Shown here one piece after another: positions 24,539 to 33,973 of a stretch of 64,000 bases of DNA. Where the stretch lies: positions 1 through 64,000 of the forward strand of contig NZ_DJKE01000010.1 in the NCBI RefSeq assembly GCF_002434505.1, in the 5' to 3' direction. The notes beneath the pieces were generated by a model. That model was not told the DNA's origin. It searched no databases and saw nothing but the letters and a program-made list of their open reading frames with translations. The translations under genes were made by a program, and so were the position numbers. The DNA comes from Brevundimonas sp. UBA6550. GTDB lineage: Bacteria; Pseudomonadota; Alphaproteobacteria; Caulobacterales; Caulobacteraceae. The first letter of the stretch is position 1. Each line of letters opens with the position of its first letter.

Positions 24539-27500
24539 GCATCGTCCCCCAGATCGTCGCCGCCGACCCGCGCCTGACCGTCTTCGTCACCGCCAACGCC
24601 GGCTCGGGCAAGACCACCACCCTGGTCAACCGGGTGGCGCGGTTGCTGCTGGACCAGGTCGATCCCGGCGCCATCCTGTGCGTCACCTACACCAAGGCCG
24701 CCGCCGCCGAGATGCAGGCCCGGCTGTTCGATCAGCTGGGCGGCTGGGCCGTGCTGGACGACGCCGCCCTGTCGCGCGAACTGGCCCGGCTGGACGACGG
24801 CGACCCGCAGGCGATGGATCACGCCGCGCTATCTCGCGCCCGCAAGCTGTTCGCCCGCGCGCTGGAGACGCCCGGCGGGCTGAAGATCCAGACCATCCAC
24901 GCCTTCTGCGAAAAGCTGCTGCGGCGCTTCCCGCTGGAAGCCGGGGTCTCGCCCCGCTTCACCGTTCTGGAAGACCAGGCCGCGACCGCGCTGAGCCATG
25001 CCGCGCGCGAAGACCTGGCCCGCGCCGCCGTCGCCGATCCCGACGGTCCCATCGGCCAGGCCTACAGCCATTTCGCCATCGAGCTGGACTGGCAGCGGTT
25101 CCAGGCCCTGCTGTCGATGATCGAGGCTAAACGCGCCGACCTGCTGGATTATATCGACCGCGCCGAGGCCGGAACCGCGCCCGATCCTTGGTCCCTGACC
25201 GGCGCCGAGCGCGACCGCAGTCCTGAGGATCTGGAGCGCGATTTCGTCGCCTTCATCGATCCCGGCGAGTGGAACCGCATGGCCGAGGCCATGGAGACCG
25301 GCTCGACCAATGACAAGAAGATCGCCGACGCCATGAGCGTCGCCGCCCCGCCCTACGCCGGGTTCGCGGCCCTGGCCGGGGTCTTCTGCACCCAGGCGGG
25401 CGAACCGCGTAAGAGCATGGGCACCAAGTCGGCGCCGCAGGGCGCGGTCGGCTGGCTGCTGGACCTTCAGGCCAAATTCCTGGTCACGCGCGAGGCCCTG
25501 CGCAAGGCCAAGGTCGCCGACGATACGGTCAAGGTCCTGACACTGGCCCGCGCCCACGCCGCCTTCTACGAGGCCGCCAAGGCTCAGCGCGGGGCGCTGG
25601 ACTTCCCCGATCTGGTCGCCCGCGCCGCCGCCCTGCTGACCGAAAGCGGCGCCGCCGCCTGGGTGCTGTACAAGTTGGACGGCGGGGTCGATCACGTCCT
25701 GATCGACGAGGCCCAGGACACCGCCCCCGAACAATGGGCCATCGTCCGCGCCCTGACCGGCGAGTTCTATTCCGGCGAAAAATCCGGTCGCACCGTCTTC
25801 GCCGTCGGCGACGAGAAACAGTCGATCTATTCCTTCCAGGGCGCCCGGCCCGAACGGCTGCGTCAGGAACGCGGCGCCTTCCTGGCCCTGGCCGAAGGCG
25901 CCGGCGAGCCCTTCGCCGGGCCGGAGCTGAACACCTCCTACCGCTCGACCGAAGAGGTGCTGGCCTTCGTCGACGCCGTCTTCGCCGATCCCGACCGCAC
26001 CCGCGCCCTGACCGGACCCCAGGGCGACATCGCCCGCCATATCCCCGCGCGGATCGGCCAGCACGGCGCCATCGACCTGTGGCCCCTGTTCCTCGACGAA
26101 CCCGCGCCCGAGACCGACGCCTGGGACGATCCCGTCGATCAGGAAGGCGCCGGCAGCGCCAGGAAACGCCTGGCCCGCGACATGGCTCGCGAAATCCGCC
26201 GCCAGGTGGAAAGCGGCGTCGCCGTCTTCGACCGCAGCACGCGGGACCTGCGTCCCGCCGGATACGGCGACTATATCGTCCTGGTCCGACGCCGCGACGC
26301 GACGTTCGAGGAGATCATCCGGGCGCTGAAAACCGAGGGCGTGCCCGTGGCCGGCGCCGACCGGCTGAAACTGTCCAGCCACATCGTGTTCGACGACCTG
26401 ATCGCGCTGGCCCGTTTTTCTCTCTTCCCCGACGACGATCTGTCCCTGGCCGAGGTGCTGCGCAGCCCCCTGTGCGACGTGGACGAGGACGGCCTCTATG
26501 CCCTGGCCGGGCGCGAGAACCGCAAGGCCGGCCAGTTGTGGCGCGACCTGCGCGACCGGGCGCACGAACGCCCCGAATGGACCCGCGCCCGCGATGCGTT
26601 GCAGGCCGCCATCGGTGCGCGCGGCGGCGATCCCTTCGCCTTCTTCTCCCAGGCCCTGAACCGGGTGGACGACACCGGCCGATCCGGCCGCGCCCGCATC
26701 CTGGCCCGTCTGGGCCGCGAGGCGGAAGAAGCCATCGACGAGACCCTGAACCAGGTGCTGGCCGCCGAAAACCGGGGCGCCGTCGATCTGGAGACCTGCC
26801 TGGCCCAGCTGGAGGCCGCCGACGTCGAGGTGAAGCGCGAACTGGAGGGCGCGCGCGGCGAGGTCCGCGTCATGACCGTGCACGGCGCCAAGGGGCTGGA
26901 GGCGCCCATCGTCATCCTGCCCGACACCACCATGAAGGCGAAGGCGCAGGGGCCGTCGCTGATGCCGGCCGTCGTGGCGGAGGGCGAAGGCGAGGCCTGG
27001 CTGATGGCGCCCGGCTCGGCCCGTGACGACTGCCCCGCCTCGGCCGACGCCCGCGCCGCGCGCCAGACCCGCACGGACGACGAGACCCTGCGCCTGCTCT
27101 ATGTCGCCCTGACCCGCGCCCGCGACCGCGTCATCGTCATGGGCCGCGCGTCCAGCCGGGGCGCCGAGGCCGGCAGTTGGTGGTCGATCCTCTCGGAGAC
27201 CTTCGACCGGCTGGGCGATCAGGTGCGCGAGGTCGAGAACGGCGTGCGCCGCTATGGCGTCGATCCCGAACGCCGCCCGGTCGCCGCCGACGAAACGCGA
27301 TCAGCCGACACCCTGCCCGCCTGGGCCGCTGCGGCGCCCCCGGCCGACGCCGCCGCCCGCTTCGCCTCGCCGTCGCGGATGGAGGGCGGCGCGGTCCGCA
27401 TCCCCGCCCCCTCTCCCCTGGCCAGGACCGAGGCGGGCGGCGCCGCGCTGGGCCGGTTCCGGCGCGGCGACCTGATCCACCGGCTCTTGGAGCGTCTGCC

Positions 27501-27960
27501 CGAAATCCCGCCCGCCGACCGCCCCGACGCCGCTCGTCGCCTGCTGGGGCGAGAGGCCGATCTGGACGAAGCCCAGCGCGCCGAGATGATCGCCGCCGCC
27601 TTCTCGGTGCTGGACGACGCCCGCTTCGCCCCCGTCTTCGGCCCAGGGTCGCGCGCCGAGGTGGCCCTGACCGGGTCCGCGCCCGGCCTGCCCCTGGGTG
27701 TGTCGATCAACGGCCGCATCGACCGGCTGGTGGTGACGCCGGAACGGGTTCTGGTCGTCGACTACAAGACCAACCGCCCCGCGCCGGACACCATTGAGGC
27801 CGCCGATCCCGCCTATGTGCTTCAGGCGGCGGTCTATGTCGCGGTGTTGACACGCCTCTATCCCGACCGCCCGGTCGAGGCCGCCCTGGTCTGGACCGAC
27901 GGCCCCAAGTTGATGCCGATCCCGCAGGCGATGCTGGAAGGGGCGTTGAAGGGCGGTTGA
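24535..27960 (+). CDS. addA: double-strand break repair helicase AddA
   Basis: A 1141-residue UvrD-type helicase with a C-terminal nuclease. Walker A is NAGSGKTTT at 21-29; motif II is IDEAQDTAPEQW; then GDEKQSIYSFQGARP, VHGAKGLEAPIVILPDT and LYVALTRARDRV. The nuclease motif is VVDYKTNRPAPDT with AYVLQAAVY downstream. It pairs with AddB to resect double-strand breaks. The ATG at 24535 overlaps the addB stop; a start 10 codons upstream would sit inside addB and is less likely. Confidence 0.95.
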   Translation: MSIVPQIVAADPRLTVFVTANAGSGKTTTLVNRVARLLLDQVDPGAILCVTYTKAAAAEMQARLFDQLGGWAVLDDAALSRELARLDDGDPQAMDHAALSRARKLFARALETPGGLKIQTIHAFCEKLLRRFPLEAGVSPRFTVLEDQAATALSHAAREDLARAAVADPDGPIGQAYSHFAIELDWQRFQALLSMIEAKRADLLDYIDRAEAGTAPDPWSLTGAERDRSPEDLERDFVAFIDPGEWNRMAEAMETGSTNDKKIADAMSVAAPPYAGFAALAGVFCTQAGEPRKSMGTKSAPQGAVGWLLDLQAKFLVTREALRKAKVADDTVKVLTLARAHAAFYEAAKAQRGALDFPDLVARAAALLTESGAAAWVLYKLDGGVDHVLIDEAQDTAPEQWAIVRALTGEFYSGEKSGRTVFAVGDEKQSIYSFQGARPERLRQERGAFLALAEGAGEPFAGPELNTSYRSTEEVLAFVDAVFADPDRTRALTGPQGDIARHIPARIGQHGAIDLWPLFLDEPAPETDAWDDPVDQEGAGSARKRLARDMAREIRRQVESGVAVFDRSTRDLRPAGYGDYIVLVRRRDATFEEIIRALKTEGVPVAGADRLKLSSHIVFDDLIALARFSLFPDDDLSLAEVLRSPLCDVDEDGLYALAGRENRKAGQLWRDLRDRAHERPEWTRARDALQAAIGARGGDPFAFFSQALNRVDDTGRSGRARILARLGREAEEAIDETLNQVLAAENRGAVDLETCLAQLEAADVEVKRELEGARGEVRVMTVHGAKGLEAPIVILPDTTMKAKAQGPSLMPAVVAEGEGEAWLMAPGSARDDCPASADARAARQTRTDDETLRLLYVALTRARDRVIVMGRASSRGAEAGSWWSILSETFDRLGDQVREVENGVRRYGVDPERRPVAADETRSADTLPAWAAAAPPADAAARFASPSRMEGGAVRIPAPSPLARTEAGGAALGRFRRGDLIHRLLERLPEIPPADRPDAARRLLGREADLDEAQRAEMIAAAFSVLDDARFAPVFGPGSRAEVALTGSAPGLPLGVSINGRIDRLVVTPERVLVVDYKTNRPAPDTIEAADPAYVLQAAVYVAVLTRLYPDRPVEAALVWTDGPKLMPIPQAMLEGALKGG

Positions 27961-28077
27961 ATTGCCCGCGATTCGCTCCCACATCTGCGACCGAACCCGG
28001 ACGCTTCCGGACAACCTCTATTCGCGCGCAAACAGCCAGGCCCGCAGGCCGAGCGACAGCGCCCCAAGGAGCCCTTC

Positions 28078-28416
28078 ATGGCGACTGTGAAAGTCACCGA
28101 CGAAAGCTTTGACGCCGACGTCCTGAAAGCCTCGACACCCGTGCTGGTCGATTTCTGGGCCGAATGGTGCGGCCCCTGCAAGCAGATCGGCCCTGCGCTG
28201 GAGCAGATCGCCGACGAACTGGGCGGCCAGGTCACCGTGGCCAAGATCAACATCGACGACAGCCCCATGACCCCGTCCAAACTGGGCGTGAAGGGCATTC
28301 CGACCCTGATGCTGTTCAAGGACGGCCAGATGACCTCGATGAAGGTCGGCGCCATGCCCAAGGGCAAGATCGTCGAATGGCTGGCCGAGGCCGGCGTCAA
28401 GACCGACGCCGCCTGA
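28078..28416 (+). CDS. trxA: thioredoxin
   Basis: A 112-residue thioredoxin with active-site WCGPC (Cys31 and Cys34) and the cis-Pro in VKGIPTLMLFKDGQ. It is the general cytoplasmic dithiol reductant. AAGGAG lies just before the ATG, and a strong terminator follows. Its place right after addA is typical of Caulobacterales. Confidence 0.97.
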   Translation: MATVKVTDESFDADVLKASTPVLVDFWAEWCGPCKQIGPALEQIADELGGQVTVAKINIDDSPMTPSKLGVKGIPTLMLFKDGQMTSMKVGAMPKGKIVEWLAEAGVKTDAA

Positions 28417-28442
28417 TCCGCTTCAGCCCCGCTGACCGATCA

Positions 28443-28473
28443 CGCCCGCCGGTTCCGACCGGCGGGCGTTTTT
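28443..28473 (+). terminator. rho-independent terminator after trxA
   Basis: An 11-bp perfect stem (CGCCCGCCGGT with ACCGGCGGGCG, loop TCCG) followed by TTTTT at 28469-28473. It closes the run that starts at the acyltransferase gene. Confidence 0.92.
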
Positions 28474-28490
28474 CATGCTAGGATGCCGCC

Positions 28491-28676
28491 ATGAGCGACG
28501 AAGACACCCCGATCCCCGCCGACGACATCCCCGGCGAAACCCCGGTCCAGAAGGCCCTGCGCCTGAAGACCGCCAAGCTGGACGCCCGCCCCCAGGCCCC
28601 GCGCGGCGGCCGCTTCCAGCGCGAGCAGAACGCCCGGATCGCGGCGGGCAAGTCGCGCCCGTGGATGAGCAAATAG
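28491..28676 (+). CDS. small basic conserved-type hypothetical protein
   Basis: A 61-residue soluble protein with an acidic first third (SDEDTPIPADDIPGE) and a basic second part (QKALRLKTAKLD, RGGRFQREQNARIAAGKSRPWMSK). The ending looks like a short nucleic-acid-binding tail. Frame and codon bias are like the neighbours. It lies directly after the trxA terminator, so it needs its own promoter. Family not recognised. Confidence 0.6.
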   Translation: MSDEDTPIPADDIPGETPVQKALRLKTAKLDARPQAPRGGRFQREQNARIAAGKSRPWMSK

Positions 28677-28683
28677 GGACCGA

Positions 28684-29736
28684 TCAGAGCCGACCGCGCC
28701 CGCCGCGCGGGCTCGATCCCGTCCAGCGCTTGAAGGCGCGGGAGAAGGCGCTGGGTTCGGAAAATCCGACCAGATAGGCCGTCTCGTTCACCGAGACCTT
28801 CTGGCCGTGGAGATAGTGCAGCGCCATGCGGTGGCGCAGGTCGTCGACCACGGCGTCGAACCTGGCGCCTTCCTCGGCCAGCCGCCGGTAAAGGGTCGCG
28901 CGGCTCATGCCCAGCTGACGCGCCACCTCGACCAGGCCGACGTCGCCCCTATGTAGGATCGGGATCAGCAACGCCTCCACCCGACCGCGCACGGTGCGGA
29001 CGGTCTCCAGCCCGGCCAGCAGCTGGCTGGCCCGTTCGCTCAGCACGCCAAAGGCGTAGCGGCTGGGATTGTGCAGCGGAATTGACAGCCACGACGGGTC
29101 GATACGGAGGCCGTTCAGTTCGGACCCGAAGGTGGTCGGCACGCCTAGAACCCGCAGATAATCCTCGGCGTGCGCCGGCGCCGCGTGGGGCACATGGACC
29201 TCCAGGGCGAACGGCGCGTCGGGGAAATGGCGGCGCGTCTCGGCGATGAAGCGCGACCAGGTCGCCTCGGTCAGTTCGGGAAAGGCGGCGGGATCGGCCC
29301 GTCGGTCCATCAGCCACAGGCCGTCCGCGCGCGGCGTGATCTCGAACCGCCCGCCCGCCAGGGCCAGATCGACGTCGGCGACCAGGCGGCCGAAGCGGTT
29401 CAGCTCGCCCAGGGCCTCGCCCATCGTCGCCGCCGAATAGCAGATCAGCCCGACCACCGAGAACTCGCGGAAGTCCTGCGCCGCGCCCAGGTCCAGGGCG
29501 AAGGCCGCCGCGCCGCCCCGTGCCTTGGCGGCCTGCATCGCCGCCACATACTGAGCCATCGGCACGCGCGCGTCGGGATCGTCGAGGTCCGCCGGCGCGA
29601 TACCGCTGTGGTCGGCAAGCGCCTGGGGATCGATACCGACCGACGCCGCATAGTCGAACAGGTTGCGCGTATAGCCGGCCGACACGGTCGCCGCCGTCTG
29701 ACGCCGAAAGTCCTGTTTTGTGAGCGTGTCGGTCAT
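28684..29736 (-). CDS. AraC-family transcriptional regulator
   Basis: A 350-residue regulator. The N-terminal 200 residues have the arabinose-binding-type (PF12625-like) domain seen in OruR/ArgR-type AraC proteins (GLICYSAATMGEALGELNRF). The C-terminal HTH has VARQLGMSRATLYRRLAEEG as the first helix-turn-helix and VSVNETAYLVGFSEPSAFSRAF as the second. It diverges from the DUF2306 gene, so that gene is a likely target. The 53-bp gap is short enough for shared control. Confidence 0.9.
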   Translation of the reverse strand: MTDTLTKQDFRRQTAATVSAGYTRNLFDYAASVGIDPQALADHSGIAPADLDDPDARVPMAQYVAAMQAAKARGGAAAFALDLGAAQDFREFSVVGLICYSAATMGEALGELNRFGRLVADVDLALAGGRFEITPRADGLWLMDRRADPAAFPELTEATWSRFIAETRRHFPDAPFALEVHVPHAAPAHAEDYLRVLGVPTTFGSELNGLRIDPSWLSIPLHNPSRYAFGVLSERASQLLAGLETVRTVRGRVEALLIPILHRGDVGLVEVARQLGMSRATLYRRLAEEGARFDAVVDDLRHRMALHYLHGQKVSVNETAYLVGFSEPSAFSRAFKRWTGSSPRGGRGRL

Positions 29737-29789
29737 GGGCCGCGCAGGTTCGGCCCGATATCGCCGTCAGACAAGAGCGGGGCGTTCCA

Positions 29790-30626
29790 ATGACGACGAT
29801 GATCCACAACGGCGACGAACGGATGCGCACCAAACCGAACAGGGCGGCGCAGGCGTTGAAGGCGGCGGGGATCTTCTGGTTCTCGACGGCCGTGGTCGGA
29901 CAGGCCCTGTTCGTCGTCTATATCGTCGGCTTCTATGGCGCGGCGGCCGTGGCCCGACAGCCGGAACGATGGAACGACGTGCTGGTCGGCGGCTATGTCG
30001 CGGGCGGCCTGATCGGCAATCTGATCCTTGCGGCCCATCTGCTGATGGCGGCGATCATCACCGTGGGCGGGCCGCTTCAGCTTATCCCCCAACTCCGCTC
30101 GCGCGCCCTGCCGCTGCACCGCTGGATGGGTCGGGCCTATATCGTCACGGCGATCCTGATCAGTCTGGCCGGCCTCTACATGGTCTGGACGCGCGGCACG
30201 GCCGGCGGCGACGCCATGCGGGTCGGCATCAGCATCAACGGCGTGCTGATCCTGATCGCCGCCGTCATGGCCTGGCGTCAGGCCGCCGCGCGCCGGACCG
30301 ACCGGCATCGCCGCTGGGCCATGGCGACGTTTCTCCTGGTCAGCGGGGTCTGGTTCTTTCGCGTCGGCCTGCTGGCCTGGATCATGATCAATCAGGGCCC
30401 GGTGGGGGTAGGCGACGACTTCGACGGGCCGTTCGTGCGGTTCTGGGCCTACGGCTGCTACCTCGTTCCGCTGGCGGTTTTGATACTCTATCTGCGGGCG
30501 CAGGATCGACCGGCAGGTGTGGGCAAGGCCCTGACCGCCGCGCTTCTGACCGTGCTGACCCTGGTCATGGCTCTTGGCGTCGTGGGCGCGGCGATGGGGA
30601 TGTGGCTGCCGCATCTCGTCGGATAG
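29790..30626 (+). CDS. DUF2306-type membrane protein
   Basis: A 278-residue protein with about seven hydrophobic segments. HLLMAAIITVGGPLQLIPQLR, LPLHRWMGRAYIV and RHRRWAMATFLLVSGVWFFRV are the His-containing DUF2306 landmarks; the conserved His residues could bind haem or metal, as in related cytochrome-b561-like folds, but no function is established. The start could be the ATG at 29790 or the one 12 codons later. It is divergent from the AraC regulator. Confidence 0.8.
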   Translation: MTTMIHNGDERMRTKPNRAAQALKAAGIFWFSTAVVGQALFVVYIVGFYGAAAVARQPERWNDVLVGGYVAGGLIGNLILAAHLLMAAIITVGGPLQLIPQLRSRALPLHRWMGRAYIVTAILISLAGLYMVWTRGTAGGDAMRVGISINGVLILIAAVMAWRQAAARRTDRHRRWAMATFLLVSGVWFFRVGLLAWIMINQGPVGVGDDFDGPFVRFWAYGCYLVPLAVLILYLRAQDRPAGVGKALTAALLTVLTLVMALGVVGAAMGMWLPHLVG

Positions 30627-30630
30627 GCGA

Positions 30631-31917
30631 TCAGTCCGGCCAGGTCGCTTCGCTGGCCCCAAGCACCTCGCCGGCCAGATACAGCGAGCCGCAGATGGCG
30701 ACGCGGCCGGCGCCCAGGCGCAGCGCCAGGTTCAGCGCCTCATCGACCGATCCCGCCGGCGTCGCCGCCAGACCGTGCCCGCGCGCGACGGCCGCCAGGG
30801 CCGCCGGATCGGCGGCCGCCCCTTCGAAGCCGACAGTGAAGACGGTGGCCTGGCTGTCCTTCAGGGCGGCGAAGAAGCCGCCCGCGTCCTTGTTGTTCAA
30901 CATGCCGCAGATCAGGGCCAGGGGACGCGGCGCCCGCGCCTGACGCTCGGCCAGGAAGGCGGCCAGGGCGCGTCCGGCATGGGGATTGTGTCCCCCGTCC
31001 AGCCACAGTTCGGCGTCGGCGGCGCGCGCGGCCTCGCCGTAAGGACCGGCCGAAATCCGCTGCAGCCGCGCGGGCCAGCGCACGGTCTTCAGCCCTTCGG
31101 CGATGGCGGCCTCGGGCAGGTCCAGTTCGACCGCCGCCGCAACGGCCAGGGCCGCATTGTCGATCTGGTGCGCGCCCGCCAAGGCCGGCGCCGGCAGGTC
31201 CATGAACAGTTCGGCGGTCTGGAACGCCATGCCGCCACGCTCGGCCCAGGCGTCGAAATCCACCCCCAGCACCGTCAGGCGCGCATGGACGTCGGCGGCG
31301 CGGCGTTCGATGGCGGCCATCGCCTCTTCCCGCTGGCGCGCGATCACCGCCGGCGCTCCGGCCTTCAGCACCCCGGCCTTTTCCGACGCGATGGCCGCCA
31401 GGTCCGTGCCCAGAAACTCCGCATGGTCGTAATCGACCGGGGCGATGACGCTGAGCAGCGGGCGTTCGATCACGTTCGTCGCATCCAGCACGCCGCCTAG
31501 ACCCACCTCGACAATGGCTAGGTCGGCCGGCGTCTCGCTCATGGCGACGAAGGCGGCGGCGGTGGTGCTTTCGAACACCGTGGCCTCGCTGTCCGTCTCG
31601 GCCATCGCCGCCTCGATCCGGTCCAGGATGGCGTTCAGCGCCTCGTCCTCGATCAGCTTGCCCGCCAGCCGGATTCGCTCGTTGAACCGCACCAGATGGG
31701 GCGAGGTGTAGGCATGGACCTTCAGCCCCGCCGCCTCGGCGATGGCGCGGATCAGGGCCACGGTCGAACCCTTGCCGTTGGTGCCCGCCACATGGACCAC
31801 CGGCGGCAGCCGATCCTGCGGCTCACCCAGGGCCGCGCACAGGGCCTTCATCCGATCCAGCGACAGGTCGATCCGCTGCGGATGCCGCGCCCTGAGACGT
31901 TCGGAGATCGGGTCCAT
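30631..31917 (-). CDS. folC: folylpolyglutamate synthase/dihydrofolate synthase
   Basis: A 428-residue Mur-ligase-fold enzyme. The P-loop is VAGTNGKGST, followed by SPHLVRFNERIRL, and the C-terminal domain carries WLDGGHNPHAG. It joins glutamate to dihydropteroate and lengthens the polyglutamate tail of folates in the cytoplasm. It is the last gene of the trp-accD-folC run and ends 4 bp from the convergent DUF2306 gene. Confidence 0.95.
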   Translation of the reverse strand: MDPISERLRARHPQRIDLSLDRMKALCAALGEPQDRLPPVVHVAGTNGKGSTVALIRAIAEAAGLKVHAYTSPHLVRFNERIRLAGKLIEDEALNAILDRIEAAMAETDSEATVFESTTAAAFVAMSETPADLAIVEVGLGGVLDATNVIERPLLSVIAPVDYDHAEFLGTDLAAIASEKAGVLKAGAPAVIARQREEAMAAIERRAADVHARLTVLGVDFDAWAERGGMAFQTAELFMDLPAPALAGAHQIDNAALAVAAAVELDLPEAAIAEGLKTVRWPARLQRISAGPYGEAARAADAELWLDGGHNPHAGRALAAFLAERQARAPRPLALICGMLNNKDAGGFFAALKDSQATVFTVGFEGAAADPAALAAVARGHGLAATPAGSVDEALNLALRLGAGRVAICGSLYLAGEVLGASEATWPD

Positions 31918-31924
31918 CAGCCGG

Positions 31925-32815
31925 TCAGGCCGCCTGACGGGTTCCGCCCATCAGTATCGACAGAATCTGACCCAGCACGCGCGGCAGATCGGCGCGCGCC
32001 ACCACCTGATCGACCATGCCCTTTTCCTGCAGATATTCGGCGCGCTGGAACCCCGGCGGCAGTTTCTCGCGGATGGTGGCCTCGATCACGCGCGGCCCGG
32101 CGAAGCCGATCAGGGCGCCCGGTTCCGCCAGATGCACGTCGCCCAGCATGGCGTAGGAGGCCGTCACCCCGCCCGTCGTCGGGTCGGTCAGGACCACGGC
32201 ATAGGGCAGTTTCGCCTGTTTCAGCTCTTCGATGGCCAGGGTGGTGCGCGCCATCTGCATCAGCGACAGGGCGCCTTCCTGCATCCGCGCGCCGCCGGCT
32301 GCGGTGAAGCAGATCAGCGGAACCTTGCGGGCCACGGCCTCGCGCGCGGCCTTGATGAAGGCCTCGCCCGCCGCCATGCCCAGCGATCCGCCCATGAAGG
32401 TGAAGTCCTGAACGATCACCACCGCCATCTGGCCTCCGACGGGGCCGACGCCGATGGCCATAGTGTCCTTGCGGCCCGCCGCCTTGCGCGCCGCGTTCAG
32501 CCGATCCTTGTAGGACTTGCCGTCCGAGAATTTCAGCGGGTCCTCGGGCACGTCGGGGCTATCGACCGTCTCGAACACGCCGCCGTCGAAGGTGGCCTTC
32601 AGCCGCGTCGGCGCGTCGATCCGCATATGGCGGCCCGACGGCGTGACCCACAGGGCGGTCTCCAGCTCCGACCGATACAGCATCTCGCCGCTGTCGGGAT
32701 CTTTGACCCACAGATTGTCGGGGGTGTCGCGGCGCGAGACGATCTTGCGCACGCCGGGCGCAAACCGGCTGAGCCAGCCGCCGCGCTTTTCCTGAGGCTT
32801 GGTCTTGTCGTTCAT
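31925..32815 (-). CDS. accD: acetyl-CoA carboxylase carboxyltransferase beta subunit, zinc Cys absent
   Basis: A 296-residue AccD that, with AccA, moves CO2 from biotin to acetyl-CoA to make malonyl-CoA. The core has MGGSLGMAAGEAF, AAGGARMQEG, PTTGGVTASYAMLGD and GFAGPRVI. In E. coli the N-terminus holds a four-Cys zinc ribbon; here the same region reads LWVKDPDSGEMLYRSEL then WVTPSGRHMRI, with none of the four Cys. The start at 32815 gives MNDKTKPQEK; it lies 10 bp after trpA and 7 bp before folC. Confidence 0.94.
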   Translation of the reverse strand: MNDKTKPQEKRGGWLSRFAPGVRKIVSRRDTPDNLWVKDPDSGEMLYRSELETALWVTPSGRHMRIDAPTRLKATFDGGVFETVDSPDVPEDPLKFSDGKSYKDRLNAARKAAGRKDTMAIGVGPVGGQMAVVIVQDFTFMGGSLGMAAGEAFIKAAREAVARKVPLICFTAAGGARMQEGALSLMQMARTTLAIEELKQAKLPYAVVLTDPTTGGVTASYAMLGDVHLAEPGALIGFAGPRVIEATIREKLPPGFQRAEYLQEKGMVDQVVARADLPRVLGQILSILMGGTRQAA

Positions 32816-32825
32816 CCGCGCGCTC

Positions 32826-33668
32826 TTAGACGGTTTCCGCCACGGAAGCACTAGCGGCGACGGATCGAACCGCGTCGCCCAGCAGCTTCACCTTGGCCAG
32901 AACGCGCGGCGCGGCCGGTTCGTTCGCGGCGACGGCGGCGGCGACCTCCTCGACCAGGGCCGAGCCGACGACCACGGCGTCCGCGACCCTGGCGATGGCG
33001 GCGGCCCGTTCCGGCGTCTTGATGCCGAAGCCGACCGCGACCGGCAGGCCGGAGGCCGCCCGCACCCGCGCCACGGCCGGCGCCACGACGTCGGCGTCGG
33101 CTTCCTTGACCCCCGTCACGCCCGCGACGGCGACGTAATAGACGAAGCCTGACGTGCCCTGGACCACGATCTTCAGCCGCGCGTCGTCCGATGTCGGCGT
33201 GGCCAGGCGGATCAGCGAGATCGACACCCGGTCCAGCGCCTGAACCAGCGGCCCGGCCTCTTCCGGCGGGCAGTCCACCACGATCAGGCCGTCGATCCCG
33301 CAATCGGCCGCATAGGCGGCGAAGGCGTCATAGCCCAGGCTCTCGATCGGGTTCAGATAGCCCATCAGCACGATCGGCGTGGCGTCGTCGCCTTTGCGGA
33401 ACTCTCGCGCCAGATCCATGGTCGAGCGCAGGCCGAAGCCGGCCGCCAGCCCCCGGATCGCCGCCTTCTGGATCGGCGGCCCCTCGGCCATCGGATCCGA
33501 AAACGGAAAGCCCAGTTCGATGATGTCGGCGCCCGCAGCGGGCAACCCCTTCAGGATCGCCAGCGCCGCCTCGCGCGACGGATCGCCCCCCATCACATAG
33601 GGGATGAAGGCCGCACGGCCCTCGGCCTTCAGCGCGGCGAAACGGGTGTCGATACGGGCGGTGGTCAT
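32826..33668 (-). CDS. trpA: tryptophan synthase alpha subunit
   Basis: A 280-residue TIM barrel that cleaves indole-3-glycerol phosphate to indole for TrpB. Catalytic Glu51 is in ELGFPFSDP (E. coli Glu49). The residue equal to E. coli Asp60 is Glu62 (MAEGP), a conservative change. GTSGFVYYVAVAGVTG and the phosphate loop VGFGIKTPE follow. The ATG at 33668 overlaps the upstream lipoprotein stop (ATGA), so translation is coupled to that gene and not to trpB directly. Confidence 0.96.
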   Translation of the reverse strand: MTTARIDTRFAALKAEGRAAFIPYVMGGDPSREAALAILKGLPAAGADIIELGFPFSDPMAEGPPIQKAAIRGLAAGFGLRSTMDLAREFRKGDDATPIVLMGYLNPIESLGYDAFAAYAADCGIDGLIVVDCPPEEAGPLVQALDRVSISLIRLATPTSDDARLKIVVQGTSGFVYYVAVAGVTGVKEADADVVAPAVARVRAASGLPVAVGFGIKTPERAAAIARVADAVVVGSALVEEVAAAVAANEPAAPRVLAKVKLLGDAVRSVAASASVAETV

Positions 33669-33973
33669 GTAGTTGCCTGACAAACTCTCTGCGACGCCTC
33701 TACGGACGCCTCGAGCCATTGAAGGTCTGTGATCGGATAGCATCGCGACCCGTATGCGACATCGAACGTTGATGGAATCAGATGCCGATCACACACCATC
33801 TGATCACGAACGAACGCACCTTTGACCGTTTGCACCTTTCCGTCCTTGCCACAGGCGACGAGATCGGTCGAACGCGCGACGATCTCTGACACCGTTTCAA
33901 CCGACAACCCGGTCGGAGACGATGCGCACGAAGCAAGCAAGGCCATCGAAGCAACGATGGCGATGCGGTTCAT
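33665..33973 (-). CDS. small lipoprotein between trpB and trpA, unknown
   Basis: A 102-residue protein with a lipoprotein signal: MNRIAIVASMALLASC, lipobox LASC with Cys16. The mature part has four more Cys (VACGK, VCDRH, SRCYP, RVCQA), suggesting periplasmic disulfides. Base composition is visibly less GC-rich than trpA and trpB. It overlaps the preceding exported gene and trpA by 4 bp each. No family is recognised and no link to tryptophan is evident. Confidence 0.72.
   Translation of the reverse strand: MNRIAIVASMALLASCASSPTGLSVETVSEIVARSTDLVACGKDGKVQTVKGAFVRDQMVCDRHLIPSTFDVAYGSRCYPITDLQWLEASVEASQRVCQATT

Noticed and set aside
24829..26883. A 684-residue open frame on the minus strand
   Set aside because: It is the antisense shadow of addA, with no motif or ribosome site.
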